Below, piece after piece: positions 16,548 to 27,999 of a stretch of DNA of 64,000 nucleotides. The position numbers were made by a program, and so were the translations under genes. Under the pieces are notes generated by a model. It did no database searches. It was given only the letters and a program-made list of their open reading frames with translations, and was not told where the DNA came from. Source of the stretch: Mytilisepta virgata (taxonomy: Eukaryota > Mollusca > Bivalvia > Mytilida > Mytilidae); the NCBI GenBank assembly GCA_028015205.1, contig CM051510.1, positions 32,860,580-32,924,579 on the forward strand. The letters run 5' to 3'. Within the stretch, counting starts at the first letter, position 1. Each line of letters begins with the position of its first letter.

Positions 16548-19500
16548 CTAATCACTTTCAGCTTTCGGAATTGACAGCATCCGATCGTTTAATGGAGAGG
16601 TAGGCAAACTGGAATCCTCCTCGTCCTTTTCGAAAGTAACCATCTGTTCACGTAGGGTTTGTAATTGTTCATGTATTTCTTGCATTTGTTTTCTTGCGTC
16701 GTCAAATGCTTCGTCAGAAGACTCAATTGAATCTTCTGGGTTATAAGACGCTAACGGAACGTTTTCGTGAAAGACTTCATCATCTTCTTGTTCCGGTTCC
16801 CACATAACTGGACTTTCCGGCAATGTCTTGACCGCATTATAACTAAATAAGGCGTCCACTTTTTGGTCTTGTTCCATATATGGTTTACTAAAAATTATTT
16901 CACCAAAGTCATCATCGTCATCTTCGTCGTCTGCCAACATACTATCGTTACTTGCATCATCGTCGTCATCCCACTTTTCTGATATGTCAAGATCTGATTC
17001 GGTGTATGCAAGTGATCGTCTGCTGCCTTCGGACGACTTATGATAAGGAGAATCGTACCCTCCAGTCTGAGATCTATAGTAAAGCTCAGTCCTAGGAGTA
17101 ATGTCTATACCACTTACAGAAGCTCCTTTTGTTTGCGATGCAGAATCACAAACTCCGGCTTGAGATCTGCAATAAAGCTCAGTCGTAGGATTAACGTTAA
17201 TACCACTTAGATTGGGTTCCATTATTTGCGACGTAGTTATAGCAAGCTGTTTCTCTTGAAATAGTTTCTTGATAGATTTGTCGAGTTTTGAAGGTGTACG
17301 AATAATTGTCCTAATATCTCTTTCAGTTCTAGGTTCATCACGGTATAATATTTCTTCTTCAGAAACTTCATCAGAATAATCAGTGTAATCTTCGTCCTTA
17401 TACGAACTAATTACTTCACGAAGAATATCAGGCTCTCTGTTCTGTCTGGTTTCAGAACTTCCACTATCGCTTTGACTTTGGCTTCTGTTAAGCACGTTCT
17501 CGAAATCAATCTCCTCATCTGATGACGGTGTTTCATCGAATTCGCGTTCATGTCTTTCGAAATCTTCTAACTCAGAGTCTCTTCTATAGGGACGTCGCAA
17601 TTCTTCCAAATTAACATAATCTGGTTCTGAAAAACTTCCCGTCGAGTCAGAGGTCCTATAATCTATGAATTCCGGACAAATGACCCTTGAACCTTGCTCT
17701 ACAACCATTGTTTCCGGTTTATATACTTCTCCGCTTCCGGTGGCAATCCAATCACTTTTCCCATTTATTGTTTTGATGACATCGCGAGTTATGACATCTT
17801 TTTCCTCATCCAACAGTTCGACAAGAACACCACGTTTTACACAGTATGTTTTCTTTGTTACTAAAATATAATTGTCAGGGTCATTTGTGTGTTTATTGTT
17901 TACTGCAAATAACACAGAACTTCGCTTATTTGAGTCACTTGGAGGCTGGAATATTTCGTTTAGCGTCTTAACTCTCTCCTCTATTAATTTTTCGTTTATT
18001 TCGTTTTCATGTCTCATTTGTTCCTCAATATCTATATCCTCCTGTTTTAAATCATTTTTGTGCCTAGTTGTGTCAATTAAGGATGGACCTTGAATATTTA
18101 CACGATCAACATTCTGTGCTCTTTGTCTGATAATGACGTCCTCTTTCGCTTTTAGTCTGAAGTTATTATTCATTACATCTAAAACGGAAGCATTTTCTTT
18201 TCCTTGTGGCGTTTTGACCGAAGAATTTAATTTTGGCTTTTCATTATGTGTACCTTCACATAGCAATGTTTCTGGTCGCTCCAACGAATCACAATATATA
18301 TCTTTACCTGAATATCCTTCAAATTTACAATTTATGTCGTATTTCGGAGCACTTTGTTTGAATTTGCTATCAAAAAAGTTATCCTCGTTGAAAATTATTT
18401 CAGGTACGTCCTGATTTTCCGGTGATGAGCAAGGCGAGTCAGTGAATTCGTGAAATTCTGATCTGTTTAATTTTGACTTGTCTTGTTCTAATTCGAGAAG
18501 AAGCGACAGTCGCTTACAAACAGAATCTCCGAAAGTCTCCTCATCTTTGTTCAAATGTTTTTCATACAATGCCTCATTTTCTGTTACTTCACTTTCATCT
18601 AGCTCTAAAATGTCGATACCAGAGGCAGGAGACGGAGGCGGAACGGACTCAACATCGATTTCCTCATTGACAGTCAAGAAATGTTTATCAGAGGCTTTCC
18701 TATTATTTATTTTATAAGTTTCTGTTGTGGTTATCTTATTTTCACTATTCCTAGTATCATTTAAATATTTTTTGTCATCTCCTCGCTTCAGTGGTTCATG
18801 CTTCAGTTTTGCGAAAGTTATATCACACTTATTACTTTTATTTGCCTTTGTTCCTAGCATCTCATGTTGCTTGTTTTTCCGCCTCTCAGCTGGAGACATA
18901 TTCCCACTATCATATCTTAATAATTTTGCTTTTTCGCCAGTTTTTACAAGATTTTCTGCGGTACTGTCACTCATCTCAATACTGTTATTTGATAATCTGC
19001 TGCCATGCTCATAGTTGTTTTTACTCCCTTGATTGTTTGATTTACTGATAAGAGACCCGCTAATTATATAACGACTGTCATTCCCGCGTGCACGAGATTT
19101 ATAATCATCTGGTACCCCTAGGTATGTTCTTGAATCTATTGAGCTACCACTGCTATGACGTGAATATTTTCTTGTTTCAAACGCATTACTTTTGGTCGTC
19201 TCTGGCGTTGAAAGAAAAAATTTGGCCCTCGCTGATAAATTTGCAAATGAGTCATTTTTATTTTCAGATATTTTTTCGGTGGACAGAATTTTATCACTTT
19301 GTAGTAGGCGTCGAACAACACGAGGGCTATTACGCGCAATTACTGGAGAAAATTGCGGTTGTCTGCCCTTTCTTGGGGATGGTGGTGTAAAGGTATCTGA
19401 TGCTGTTACGTAACCAATACTTCCGTTAGATTGATCATCTGCTAAGGTTTTATCAAGTATTGTTGTGTACTTCATTTTATCACCTGTGTTTTGATGAGTT

Positions 19501-19751
19501 ATCGTTCCTGCCGATGCAATAGTATCATCTGACAGCTTTCTGCTGCTTAGTGTTGAATATGAGTAACTATCACACTGGGAAACGTCTTCCTCGTGTCCGT
19601 CAGGAGAATCATCTTTTCCTTTCCGTTTACGTTTTTTCTTTTTCTTTTTCTTACTTTTCGGTGATGTTTTGTCATCGTTCAATTTCATCCATACGTCACC
19701 GGTTACCTCGTCTTCCTTCTCTTTTTTCTTCTTTGTTCCAAGATTTCCCAT
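16548..19751 (-). CDS. Unrecognised intronless protein with N-myristoylation motif, mostly disordered
   Basis: 1067 codons in one exon on the reverse strand. The ATG has G at -3 and +4, and an in-frame TAA lies three codons upstream, so the start is well supported. I do not recognise the family. Visible features: MGNLGT at the start fits an N-myristoylation site (Gly2, Thr6) and is followed by lysine runs (residues 7-11 and a 13-residue K/R block around 33-45), a usual pairing for membrane attachment. A long Ser/Asn/Asp/Glu-rich low-complexity body has Ser-Pro sites (TPPSPRK, PPPSPASG). A more ordered patch lies near residues 635-700 (YILVTKKTYCVKRG, SGEVYKPETMVV). Two tandem units of about 33 residues, SGINVNPTTELYCRSQAG and SGIDITPRTELYYRSQTG, lie around 846-910. 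Acidic runs lie around 927-947, and a predicted coiled coil (DDARKQMQEIHEQLQTLREQ) around 1012-1045. It would be a cytoplasmic, membrane-tethered scaffold by inference only. Confidence 0.85.
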   Translation of the reverse strand: MGNLGTKKKKEKEDEVTGDVWMKLNDDKTSPKSKKKKKKKRKRKGKDDSPDGHEEDVSQCDSYSYSTLSSRKLSDDTIASAGTITHQNTGDKMKYTTILDKTLADDQSNGSIGYVTASDTFTPPSPRKGRQPQFSPVIARNSPRVVRRLLQSDKILSTEKISENKNDSFANLSARAKFFLSTPETTKSNAFETRKYSRHSSGSSIDSRTYLGVPDDYKSRARGNDSRYIISGSLISKSNNQGSKNNYEHGSRLSNNSIEMSDSTAENLVKTGEKAKLLRYDSGNMSPAERRKNKQHEMLGTKANKSNKCDITFAKLKHEPLKRGDDKKYLNDTRNSENKITTTETYKINNRKASDKHFLTVNEEIDVESVPPPSPASGIDILELDESEVTENEALYEKHLNKDEETFGDSVCKRLSLLLELEQDKSKLNRSEFHEFTDSPCSSPENQDVPEIIFNEDNFFDSKFKQSAPKYDINCKFEGYSGKDIYCDSLERPETLLCEGTHNEKPKLNSSVKTPQGKENASVLDVMNNNFRLKAKEDVIIRQRAQNVDRVNIQGPSLIDTTRHKNDLKQEDIDIEEQMRHENEINEKLIEERVKTLNEIFQPPSDSNKRSSVLFAVNNKHTNDPDNYILVTKKTYCVKRGVLVELLDEEKDVITRDVIKTINGKSDWIATGSGEVYKPETMVVEQGSRVICPEFIDYRTSDSTGSFSEPDYVNLEELRRPYRRDSELEDFERHEREFDETPSSDEEIDFENVLNRSQSQSDSGSSETRQNREPDILREVISSYKDEDYTDYSDEVSEEEILYRDEPRTERDIRTIIRTPSKLDKSIKKLFQEKQLAITTSQIMEPNLSGINVNPTTELYCRSQAGVCDSASQTKGASVSGIDITPRTELYYRSQTGGYDSPYHKSSEGSRRSLAYTESDLDISEKWDDDDDASNDSMLADDEDDDDDFGEIIFSKPYMEQDQKVDALFSYNAVKTLPESPVMWEPEQEDDEVFHENVPLASYNPEDSIESSDEAFDDARKQMQEIHEQLQTLREQMVTFEKDEEDSSLPTSPLNDRMLSIPKAESD

Positions 19752-21883
19752 TACTAGTTACTGTATTTATTTTTCCTATAATTCTCACGTGACGATATCA
19801 TATTTCTAACCGTTAAAAATACTGGTAATCATCAAGTTTTCCTTTTGGACAATCTGAAATGAAATCATAGTAGTGAATATGAGAAAGAGCGAATTTAGAC
19901 TAAAATGGCAGACGACAACATACTACATTTATCTCCTAATTGAACGGACTAAAAATAGACATAAGAAGTAAATAGCCGCATGTTCAATACCTCGCTTTGA
20001 GTTCAATATAAAGAACAGCCATGTTTCTTAGAGTAGACCTATGTCATGCGCATGTGTGGATTAAATGTTAACCAAAACTTTCTATCTTAGAAGGAAGAAT
20101 TTCTTACCAATCAGTTCCCATCTGATTTTTTATTTTGTGTCCATGTTTTTTTTATCATCAATTTTTTTGTTTGTTTTTATGTTGTGATTCCCTCGTTTGT
20201 TTGCTTTCGTCACTTCCCGTGTCTTTAATTGTTGGATGGCCCTTCGGATTTTTTCACCTGGTCTTATCCGTCATAGTTTGACACTAGGGGTCATCTTGAC
20301 CTTGGTTTGAGGTATGAACTCTTGGCGTATTGTTGAAAACCTTGTTAAAAACGGATCTATTTGCCATTTATAAAGTCTGTATGTCTAATTAATACATCTG
20401 TCCTCTTTTTAATCACAAATGCGGGAATATATGAATAAAGCATGAATTAAACTATTAGTAGAGTCTCTCATTTACATAAAATGTAGGTAAGTATAGAGTA
20501 TAGAGAATTCAGAAGAGATTTCAGACATGTATCTCATAATTATTATTATTACATTATAAAAGTGTTTTATTTTCTTCAAATACTGACGAGGTTTATTGTT
20601 TTATCCTTTTTCGATTTTTTTCTCAACCGATTGGTTATTTCGATTAAGATACCTTTAACTGGTTTAGCAACTTCAAGATGGCGACAACGTTTTGATAGAA
20701 CGCCATTGCTCATATTTTTTTTTTACTTTCATGTTTTTTTTCAATTGTCTTAAAACTTGTTTCATTGTAAAGCTTAACCAGAATATTGGTTTTTAAAGAG
20801 AAAAAAAAAAAACAAAACAAAAACAAAAATAATGTTTGAAGAAAATAAAACACACCTTGTGTTGTAGACCTACATCTATTTGAAACAATGCAGTCACATG
20901 ATTATCTGTTAAAAGTTATATTGTTTAACTAAACTTTATGTCGACCTTTCTTCATCAATACTGAAAGTCTTGTTTTCTTTGAAATTTACCTATTATGTAC
21001 TAATAAAATACAGGTCAGTATCACTAAGAAAATCAATCTTGATCTTGCACTTCAGCTGCGGTCATGATTGATTTCTTAAGTCAATAAAGACTCTTACTGA
21101 AATGTACTAGAACCCCACCCCAAAAACACAATAACTATTTAAAATCAGTTATAAAGATTTGTAATAATGGCATGTGGATATTAGGTTATCTCTGCATAAA
21201 TTACTTCACCAAATCCAGATATCTCTCTGCTGATGTACTAACAGATACACAAATACGTCATAACATTGATAAAACTTTTAAAAAACCTATTATGCATCAA
21301 CATTAAACTCAGAAAAACTAAAGCCTATGAAACAGGCAAAAAATAGATGATATCAGAGATATTACGCCGAATCCGTTTTCGTGAGATTTGTTTGTTAACG
21401 AAAATTTTGAAAGCCGAGTCACGAACCAGAATGTTGTAAATAGAGGATCCAAATACATGTACCAAACAAATGCCAAATATTTAACGCATTTTGTCGTTTG
21501 GAACAAAATGAACAAAAACTAATATCGGATATATACTTCCAATAAAATATATATTTAAATATTTTAGAGCCAAAATAAGCTGAAACTAGAACATTACGTT
21601 AAGACTTAAACATGTAAAAGAGACCAGTAAGAAGAAAAGTGCTTTGAAAAACTAATCTGTATTCTACTGGACCACAGAAATTGAATGAATACATAAACGT
21701 TAATTTAATATCTCTTAATACATTTAACCAGCAAGCTAGAAGCCTTCTTATAGTGAAGATATGACATATAGTTGACATGAGCTGTCCTATTATCCATTGT
21801 TCTCGAATATATTCATTAGTCAATCAACAAATCTTAAAATAAAACATATGCTGGAGTGTTATTGCAAAAATGTCTATCTGGTT
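19752..21883. other. No gene seen
   Basis: AT-rich with short A and T runs. It includes the presumed promoter side of the reverse-strand gene; no clear TATA box was assigned. Short open frames lack protein character. Confidence 0.45.
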
Positions 21884-21926
21884 CCCCCCCCCCCCCCCCC
21901 CAAAAAAAAAAAACAAAAAAAAAACA
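21884..21926 (+). repeat. Poly-C followed by poly-A tract
   Basis: A C run of about 17 bases followed directly by A runs broken by single Cs. Confidence 0.85.
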
Positions 21927-22799
21927 AATGTTTAGTCAACAACAGAGTATTAATCTTTGCCAAGTAATTTCACAGCCAATATTTGCAAATTTTATGTACA
22001 CAATGTTTAAAAAAACAAAACCAAAATTGAATTGATATGATATACTTTCCTTTAGTAATCACGAGGTAAATATCAAGGTATTGCAGGATTATTTTTGTGC
22101 AATGATAAATATGCAATGTAAAAGCCAGACTTATTTGTCATTTAACATCTTCTTTTACCAGTTCCCCCATGTTCATTTCCACTTTCGCATGACTCTCAAA
22201 TATATTTCAGCTATAGAAAAGGATTAAAACATAGTGAAAAAGCATTGGTATATAAGTTGTAAATAACGAGTGGATAGTTAATTCAATTCACAGATATTAG
22301 ATTCAGCTGGTGGATAAACTTGCGCCAAACATCTACCTATGCAAACAAGTGCAGAGAATTGCTCTCAATTGAATCATCACGGAGTACACAAATGTTTTAA
22401 ATTTGTTGTATGATAATGGCTCAAAATTTAAAAATAAATACAAGACTACGCGTTTTTTTTTTATATCTACTTGCCATAATTATCTTCCTGGTGCATGTGA
22501 TACATATTTCATCTATTATCATAAGATCAGCTAATTGTGTCTATAATAATGATTCGTATTGATTTGATGAATTGAAGTCAGTTTAGAATAGTAATGAATT
22601 AGAATAGAAAGCAGATTTATGTCATGTATGTAGTATCATCTATCAGGCAAATATGGAAAGCGTACGTTTTCAATAAGAATTATAAAAGAAAAATAAATAT
22701 TTTCAAGTAACAATGGTATCATTTTAAACTGTTTGACATTACAGATATGATTTTAAAAATCTAAAAATAAGGTCACTCGAAATTTGAATTTTTTTTCTT

Positions 22800-23065
22800 G
22801 AGGACTAGTTTTTTTCTGGCGAATATAAAATTTACATGCGGCACACATTTTTTTCATCTAAAATATTGTCAAAAATAACGATTTTACAAATGTATAGAGT
22901 GGATGAACAATTTTTATTTTTTATTTATTGACAAATGAAGAATTTGGGGTTATTTTTCAATTTTTTTGCAAAATGAAGCGGCAATTTTTTTGTTCTTAAA
23001 ATTTACATAGTGCAAAAATCAGAACGGCGAATTCCAACGAATCAATTTGGTGTGACCAAAGAATA
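22800..23065 (+). repeat. Half copy of MITE family M3
   Basis: Shares 'gaggactagttttttt..ggcga', 'tgcggcaca' and 'aatgaagaatttg' with 46114-46437 and ends in the 'caatttggtgtgacc' terminus. Confidence 0.55.
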
Positions 23066-23290
23066 GTGAAATAGGACAATACATGTAGTAGGAGGTGGAA
23101 GAGGCTGGGATGTATGTTGCCAAATATGTTGTCAGGAGTTATAAACTTGTATAGAACAACAGACGAAATGATATTAAATGAAACTGACAAACGTTTGAAT
23201 AATCACCAATAATATGGTATAATTTTCTTGATGCTTTGATATCGGGCTTGTCATTGGTCTCTGGTTATCTGTTTTGACCTATTTCTCACC

Positions 23291-23790
23291 CGAAAGGCAA
23301 TGCATAAAGTCAAGGACCTATGTAACTAGTCAACCGAAACGCAATGCGTAAGGTCAAGGGCCTATACATTGTAACAAGTCAACCGAAAGGCAATGCGTAA
23401 AGTCAAGGACCTATACATTGTAACTAGTCAACCGAAAGGCAATAGGTAAATTCAAGGACCTATATATTGTTTGTTTGTTTGTTTAGTTGGGGTTTTACGC
23501 CGTTTTCAGCACATTTGGCTATTTCGCGGCGGCCAGTTTTTATTGGTGGAGGAAGCCGGAGTACCCGGGGAGAACCACCGACCTTCGGTAGGAAAATTGG
23601 CAATCCTTGTCAATAAATATCGGAGTCGAACACACCCCACCACAGGTGAGATTCGAACTCACAACCTCAGCGTTGACAGGCTAGTGATCATTAGTAGTCA
23701 TGACGAACTACCAAAACCACTCGGCCACCGAGGCCCCCTATACATTATAACTAGTCAACCGAAAGGCAATGCGTAAAGTCAAGGAACTAT
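23291..23790 (+). repeat. 49-bp tandem array interrupted by a SINE
   Basis: Units start cgaaaggcaatgcgtaaagt, with five copies in total: the first is shorter, the fourth is split by the SINE at about 23471-23737, and the fifth ends near 23790. Confidence 0.9.
23471..23737 (-). mobile_element. tRNA-derived SINE S1, reverse, inside a tandem array
   Basis: Near full-length: 3' body at left ('ggggttttacgccgttttc') and tRNA-like head at right (B-box GAGATTCGAACTC and A-box CCACTCGGCCACC on the plus strand). The flanking array reads cctatatatt on the left and cctatacatt on the right, a likely 10-bp target duplication with one change. Confidence 0.9.
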
Positions 23791-24707
23791 AACCGGTCCA
23801 ATATGGAATGCATTACATAATGATAGAATCAAAACAGAAATAGTAACAATATTAGTAACCAATGAAAATCAAGAATTCTATAGCGCACAGCACCCTTTTG
23901 TTTACTTGTTGTGATGTCAAAGATTTATATGGACTGTGGCTTCAGGGCAACATGTTAGCGTGACGTTATGTCAGAATATTACCAATCGAATTAGAGGAAT
24001 GGGTCTATCAGTGGATCACTTTTAAAGTCATTAAGAATTTGTAGTTACGTCACAACCAGGAACGTCAGGTGATCGCATTTGCAATACTAGAATTAGAATA
24101 ACGTCATAACAACCGTTTAGATTTAAAATAAAATTAAAAATAACCAACTGAACGTTATACGTATTGATCGTAAGACATATCTTATGACTTTACTTGCGAC
24201 TAAGTTATGATGGTCTTTCGACCTATCGTATGATGTAAAACAAAGGTATCCTAAGACAATCATAGTTACGACGATCGTATAACAATCGCAAGTCAGTAAT
24301 GACAAATAATGAAATTTTAAATGATTTAACAAAGAATTACATTTAATTAAAAAAAAGTTACATATAACTAAAAGAAGAAAAAAATACATTAAAAAAGAAC
24401 GTTTAATTAACTTAATTAAAAAAAAATAGCCTTAAAATGATTAATGCATATACGTTTACTGTACATGTGTATCATGCATGTACATGTAAATCAATTATGG
24501 AATGTGACAATCTAAATAACATGAATCAATAAAACCATTGTAAAAGTTTATCGGTCTACTCTATTTTAATATAAATAAGAAATACCTAGGGTTCGAACAT
24601 TCAAATTCCCGATTAACGAATTATTCGTGCTTCTATACATCATACGACCATCTTACGACACCTTCTTTGGTGTCTTAGCTTTAATTGTGACAAATTGTGA
24701 CATGTCG

Positions 24708-24827
24708 CAAGTTGCGACCCTTTCGAAAACATATTTTATTACTGCGAAACGTCGTAAGACCATCTTACAAGTTGCGACCCTTTCGAAAACATATTTTATT
24801 ACTGCGAAACGTCGTAAGACCATCTTA
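24708..24827 (+). repeat. Perfect 60-bp tandem duplication
   Basis: Units 24708-24767 and 24768-24827 are identical, starting caagttgcgaccctttcga. The perfect match implies a recent event or ongoing conversion. The surrounding 24150-24860 is rich in 'cgtaagac/gtcttacg' words. Confidence 0.95.
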
Positions 24828-25121
24828 TTATTTATCGTAGTCATAAGACATCTCCGAAAACCTGGCCCCTGAATTATTGCAATCACCAATGCTCGTCTTT
24901 TGTGGATTTCTAAATAGGAAAAAAGAGTCAAGAGTGTAAAAAGGCGAGTAAATAGGAAGATTAAACCTGTTTCTCGGGTGTGGTATGGGTACCAGCCTAA
25001 ATCATTAGTACATAGGTTCTTCATTGGAAATACTTTTTCAGACACACCAAAAATATCTTTCTGAATAAGTGACCTGGAAAAATATTACCCCAAATAAATA
25101 CCCAAGAAAATTTCGCTATAC

Positions 25122-25149
25122 CAAAAAAAAAAAAAAAAAAAAAAAAAAT
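25122..25149 (+). repeat. Poly-A tract
   Basis: About 27 adenines; no element could be tied to it. Confidence 0.85.
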
Positions 25150-27430
25150 ACCACATATTTCTGGACAGTTATTTTTTTGAAATAAAATGGCTCTGAGATT
25201 TATACAATAGAAAATAATTCAAAATTGTCTGCACCTCCCCCTAAAAAATAAAAAAATATAAAAAAATTTCCATGCCCTACCTCTTTATAAAGATATTTAA
25301 ACCGAATAATATTAGCAATTCAAATACGACAATTCGATAACTTTTATATGTTTCTTTGATTATAGAAGATTTTTCTAACTGCCTCTGACACTTGATCCAA
25401 ATCCCCCATTTTTTATCGCATTTTCGAAGTTATACTTTCGTTAAAATACTAAGAGAACAGGAGTTATTTGTAAACTAAGTCAATATTATTCCTATCATTC
25501 TAATTAATGAAGCTACAAGTGATGGTTAAGGGTCCATTCCAAAACACTTCCGGTTCTTAAAGGAGATTCAGCCGTATTATTGCATGAGATTTTATTTTGC
25601 CACTGACTTTTGGGGAAAGGGCAGATTGATTATTTTAATGTCAAGTCCCTCCTTTCACTGAACTGCAATGTAAAAGTAGACGCGTTTGTTTACTCACGAC
25701 TTTCCATGAAGCACGTCATTTGACTTAAGCCCTCTTTTTAGTTCCTTGAGAAATATATTTCCTTCACAAACGAAGTGAATTTGTGCTTACATTGGTGCTG
25801 ATCTTTTCAACTTTACGTCTACGCTATTCAGTAAGAATATAAACTCTCCCACATTGTAACGTCACCACGAGCAACATTGACCAATTAAAAAATAAGTTAT
25901 ATTCTAAGCCATTTAGAATATATTAAATGTAGCTGTTTCAATGTTGATCCACCCTTAATTTATATACAAGAAAATCTCCGAAATGTCTCGCTGTCAAGTC
26001 ACATTTTGTATTGGCAGAGCACGTTATTAGAGTCAATTCATATGTACAAGTTAATTAACGCTTAGCTAATTAAAAAACAACAGGTAAGAATGTGGTAAAA
26101 GGTGTCAAGGTTGTCTATACGGTTAAAAAATGGGGAATAAATTTATTCATATAATTACAAATTGTAAAAGACAGATTAAAAATGCATTGGAAGGGGCAAC
26201 CGGGGAATAATGTTGTCAATTAACCTTTCTTTGAAAGGATTTTTTAAGGTTATCATATCTTTCAACTGCCAATGGAGAATCTGTATTTACATTTCAAGTG
26301 ATGATACCAATTGATTATTAAGTAATTTAATAGCATCCGTTTAGTCCTTGTCTTAAATTTTGATGTGGGCTGTTGTCCATTGCTGATTGTTCATTATTGG
26401 GGAAGGGGGGAGGGGGCAAATACGACTCCTAAATGCGTCTACTACTATCATTAGCCAATGGGGTTTGTCTAGTTGTCGAACACACCATATCCTTCATTTT
26501 CATACTGGTATGTAAAGAAGAAATATTATTTATTCATATTGTTCATGTTCATATAAACCTTTTAGAATACGTTGTGAGTACGTCTGGCGTCGACACTGAA
26601 GATAATTTACAGACAATTGTAAAATAGATATGAAAATGAATCAATTATAGGAGTAAACATTATATGTAGACATTTTACAGCATGGAAGATAACTGAATAA
26701 TGTGCATTAATTGTATTTTCTGACTGGTACTTACAACAAATGAGAAAGATAGTAGATAGATAATATATATTTTAAAACACTGTCTAGTGAAGTCGTAAGG
26801 CCAAAACAAAATTCAAAATAAAAGGATTTTGCCTACCTACCCTATTTTTTGTCACAATGTAACCTTAAACAGACATGTATTTTGTTTTGGCCTAATGAAA
26901 AGGAAATTATCACTAAAACATTTATAAAAGAAAGTTCCAGCTACAAAAACTTTAAATATAAAATTATTAAGCGGCGAAAGAAAAGAAATACGAATTACAA
27001 ATGTATACTATACGCATTAATTTGCCACTTGACTTAAAACAATTTACTCCTTTGAAGTAGATAATAAAATTTTAAGACGAAAAACAGTTGTTACCCAGTG
27101 ATTAAATTTATGAAAAGTGGTAATCTTGTATCTGTGCACATTTAGCAATAACTGCAATGTAACATTTAAAAAACATCATTCCCTACAATTAAAATAGTTC
27201 ATATAACCTTTTTTTAAAGAATACATTTATATGTCCTTACCACAGGAAAATGTAAATTTCAACATGTTCTGTGAACAAATATCTCAAATTTATGATTATC
27301 AAAACTTCAAAGAGTCAGCAATTTACGAGTAACATAAATATATTGTTTGATGTTAAAGGTTTTTTTCTACCATAGAAGTCACTAAGCCATTAATGTAACA
27401 TATTTCGAAATTATTTAAGATATATATACC
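25150..27430. other. No gene seen
   Basis: AT-rich, one G-rich patch near 26400-26418. No open frame with protein character on either strand. Confidence 0.45.
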
Positions 27431-27431
27431 T

Positions 27432-27533
27432 ATCAATATTATTTACAATATCAATATCATTTACAATCAATATCATTTACAATATCAATATCATTTACAA
27501 TCAATGTCATTAACAATATCAATACCATTTACA
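27432..27533 (+). repeat. Tandem repeat of 'atatcaatatcatttacaat' type
   Basis: About six units alternating two lengths (roughly 15 and 18 bases) built from tatcaat and atttac. Confidence 0.85.
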
Positions 27534-27739
27534 GGAATATCTAGAGAAATGCTTTACTCTGACAGCAAATATGCAATAAAATTGTTTTCCTGGGAACAAA
27601 ATAACAATCCAAAGATACTAGTATTAGATATTATAGTAAATTTATACTATGCTGTATACGACGCATTTCAAGGAGTTGCCTCTCATCAGCAGCATTAAAA
27701 CCGATACATTTGGAAGACCAAAAACCAAACTTATATTAA

Positions 27740-27990
27740 ACAAGACGTACTCAGCCAAAAATACCGAAATAGGAAGCCAAATTTCAGCTAAGGAGATCTA
27801 CCATGTGCAATACAAGGAATGAACCCTTAGTATTTCTATTATTTTTGAATTTGGCTTAATACTGGTAATTTCTGTAACAAATCAATGAATAATCATGTCA
27901 GACAAGTCTGACGACTGGGTTGGCGAATGCCCTCGGGGACCTAAGGTCCATTGGCAGAGGCATCATCCCAATAATCTATATATTTATGGA
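27740..27990 (+). repeat. Interspersed repeat R4, copy 1
   Basis: Ends in 'gggttggcgaatgccctcgg' plus 'ggacctaaggtcca'. It is matched by 39400-39640, which ends 'gggttgataatgcccccgg' plus 'ggacttacagtcca'. Diverged. Confidence 0.5.
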
Positions 27991-27999
27991 TTTTGTTTC

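Noticed and set aside
17665..19413. Several plus-strand open frames of 65-100 codons
   Set aside because: All are antisense to the 1067-codon reverse-strand gene, which has far better length and start context.
27432..27533. CRISPR-like regular repeats
   Set aside because: Units are short, AT-rich, directly adjacent with no unique spacers; a simple tandem repeat in an animal genome.
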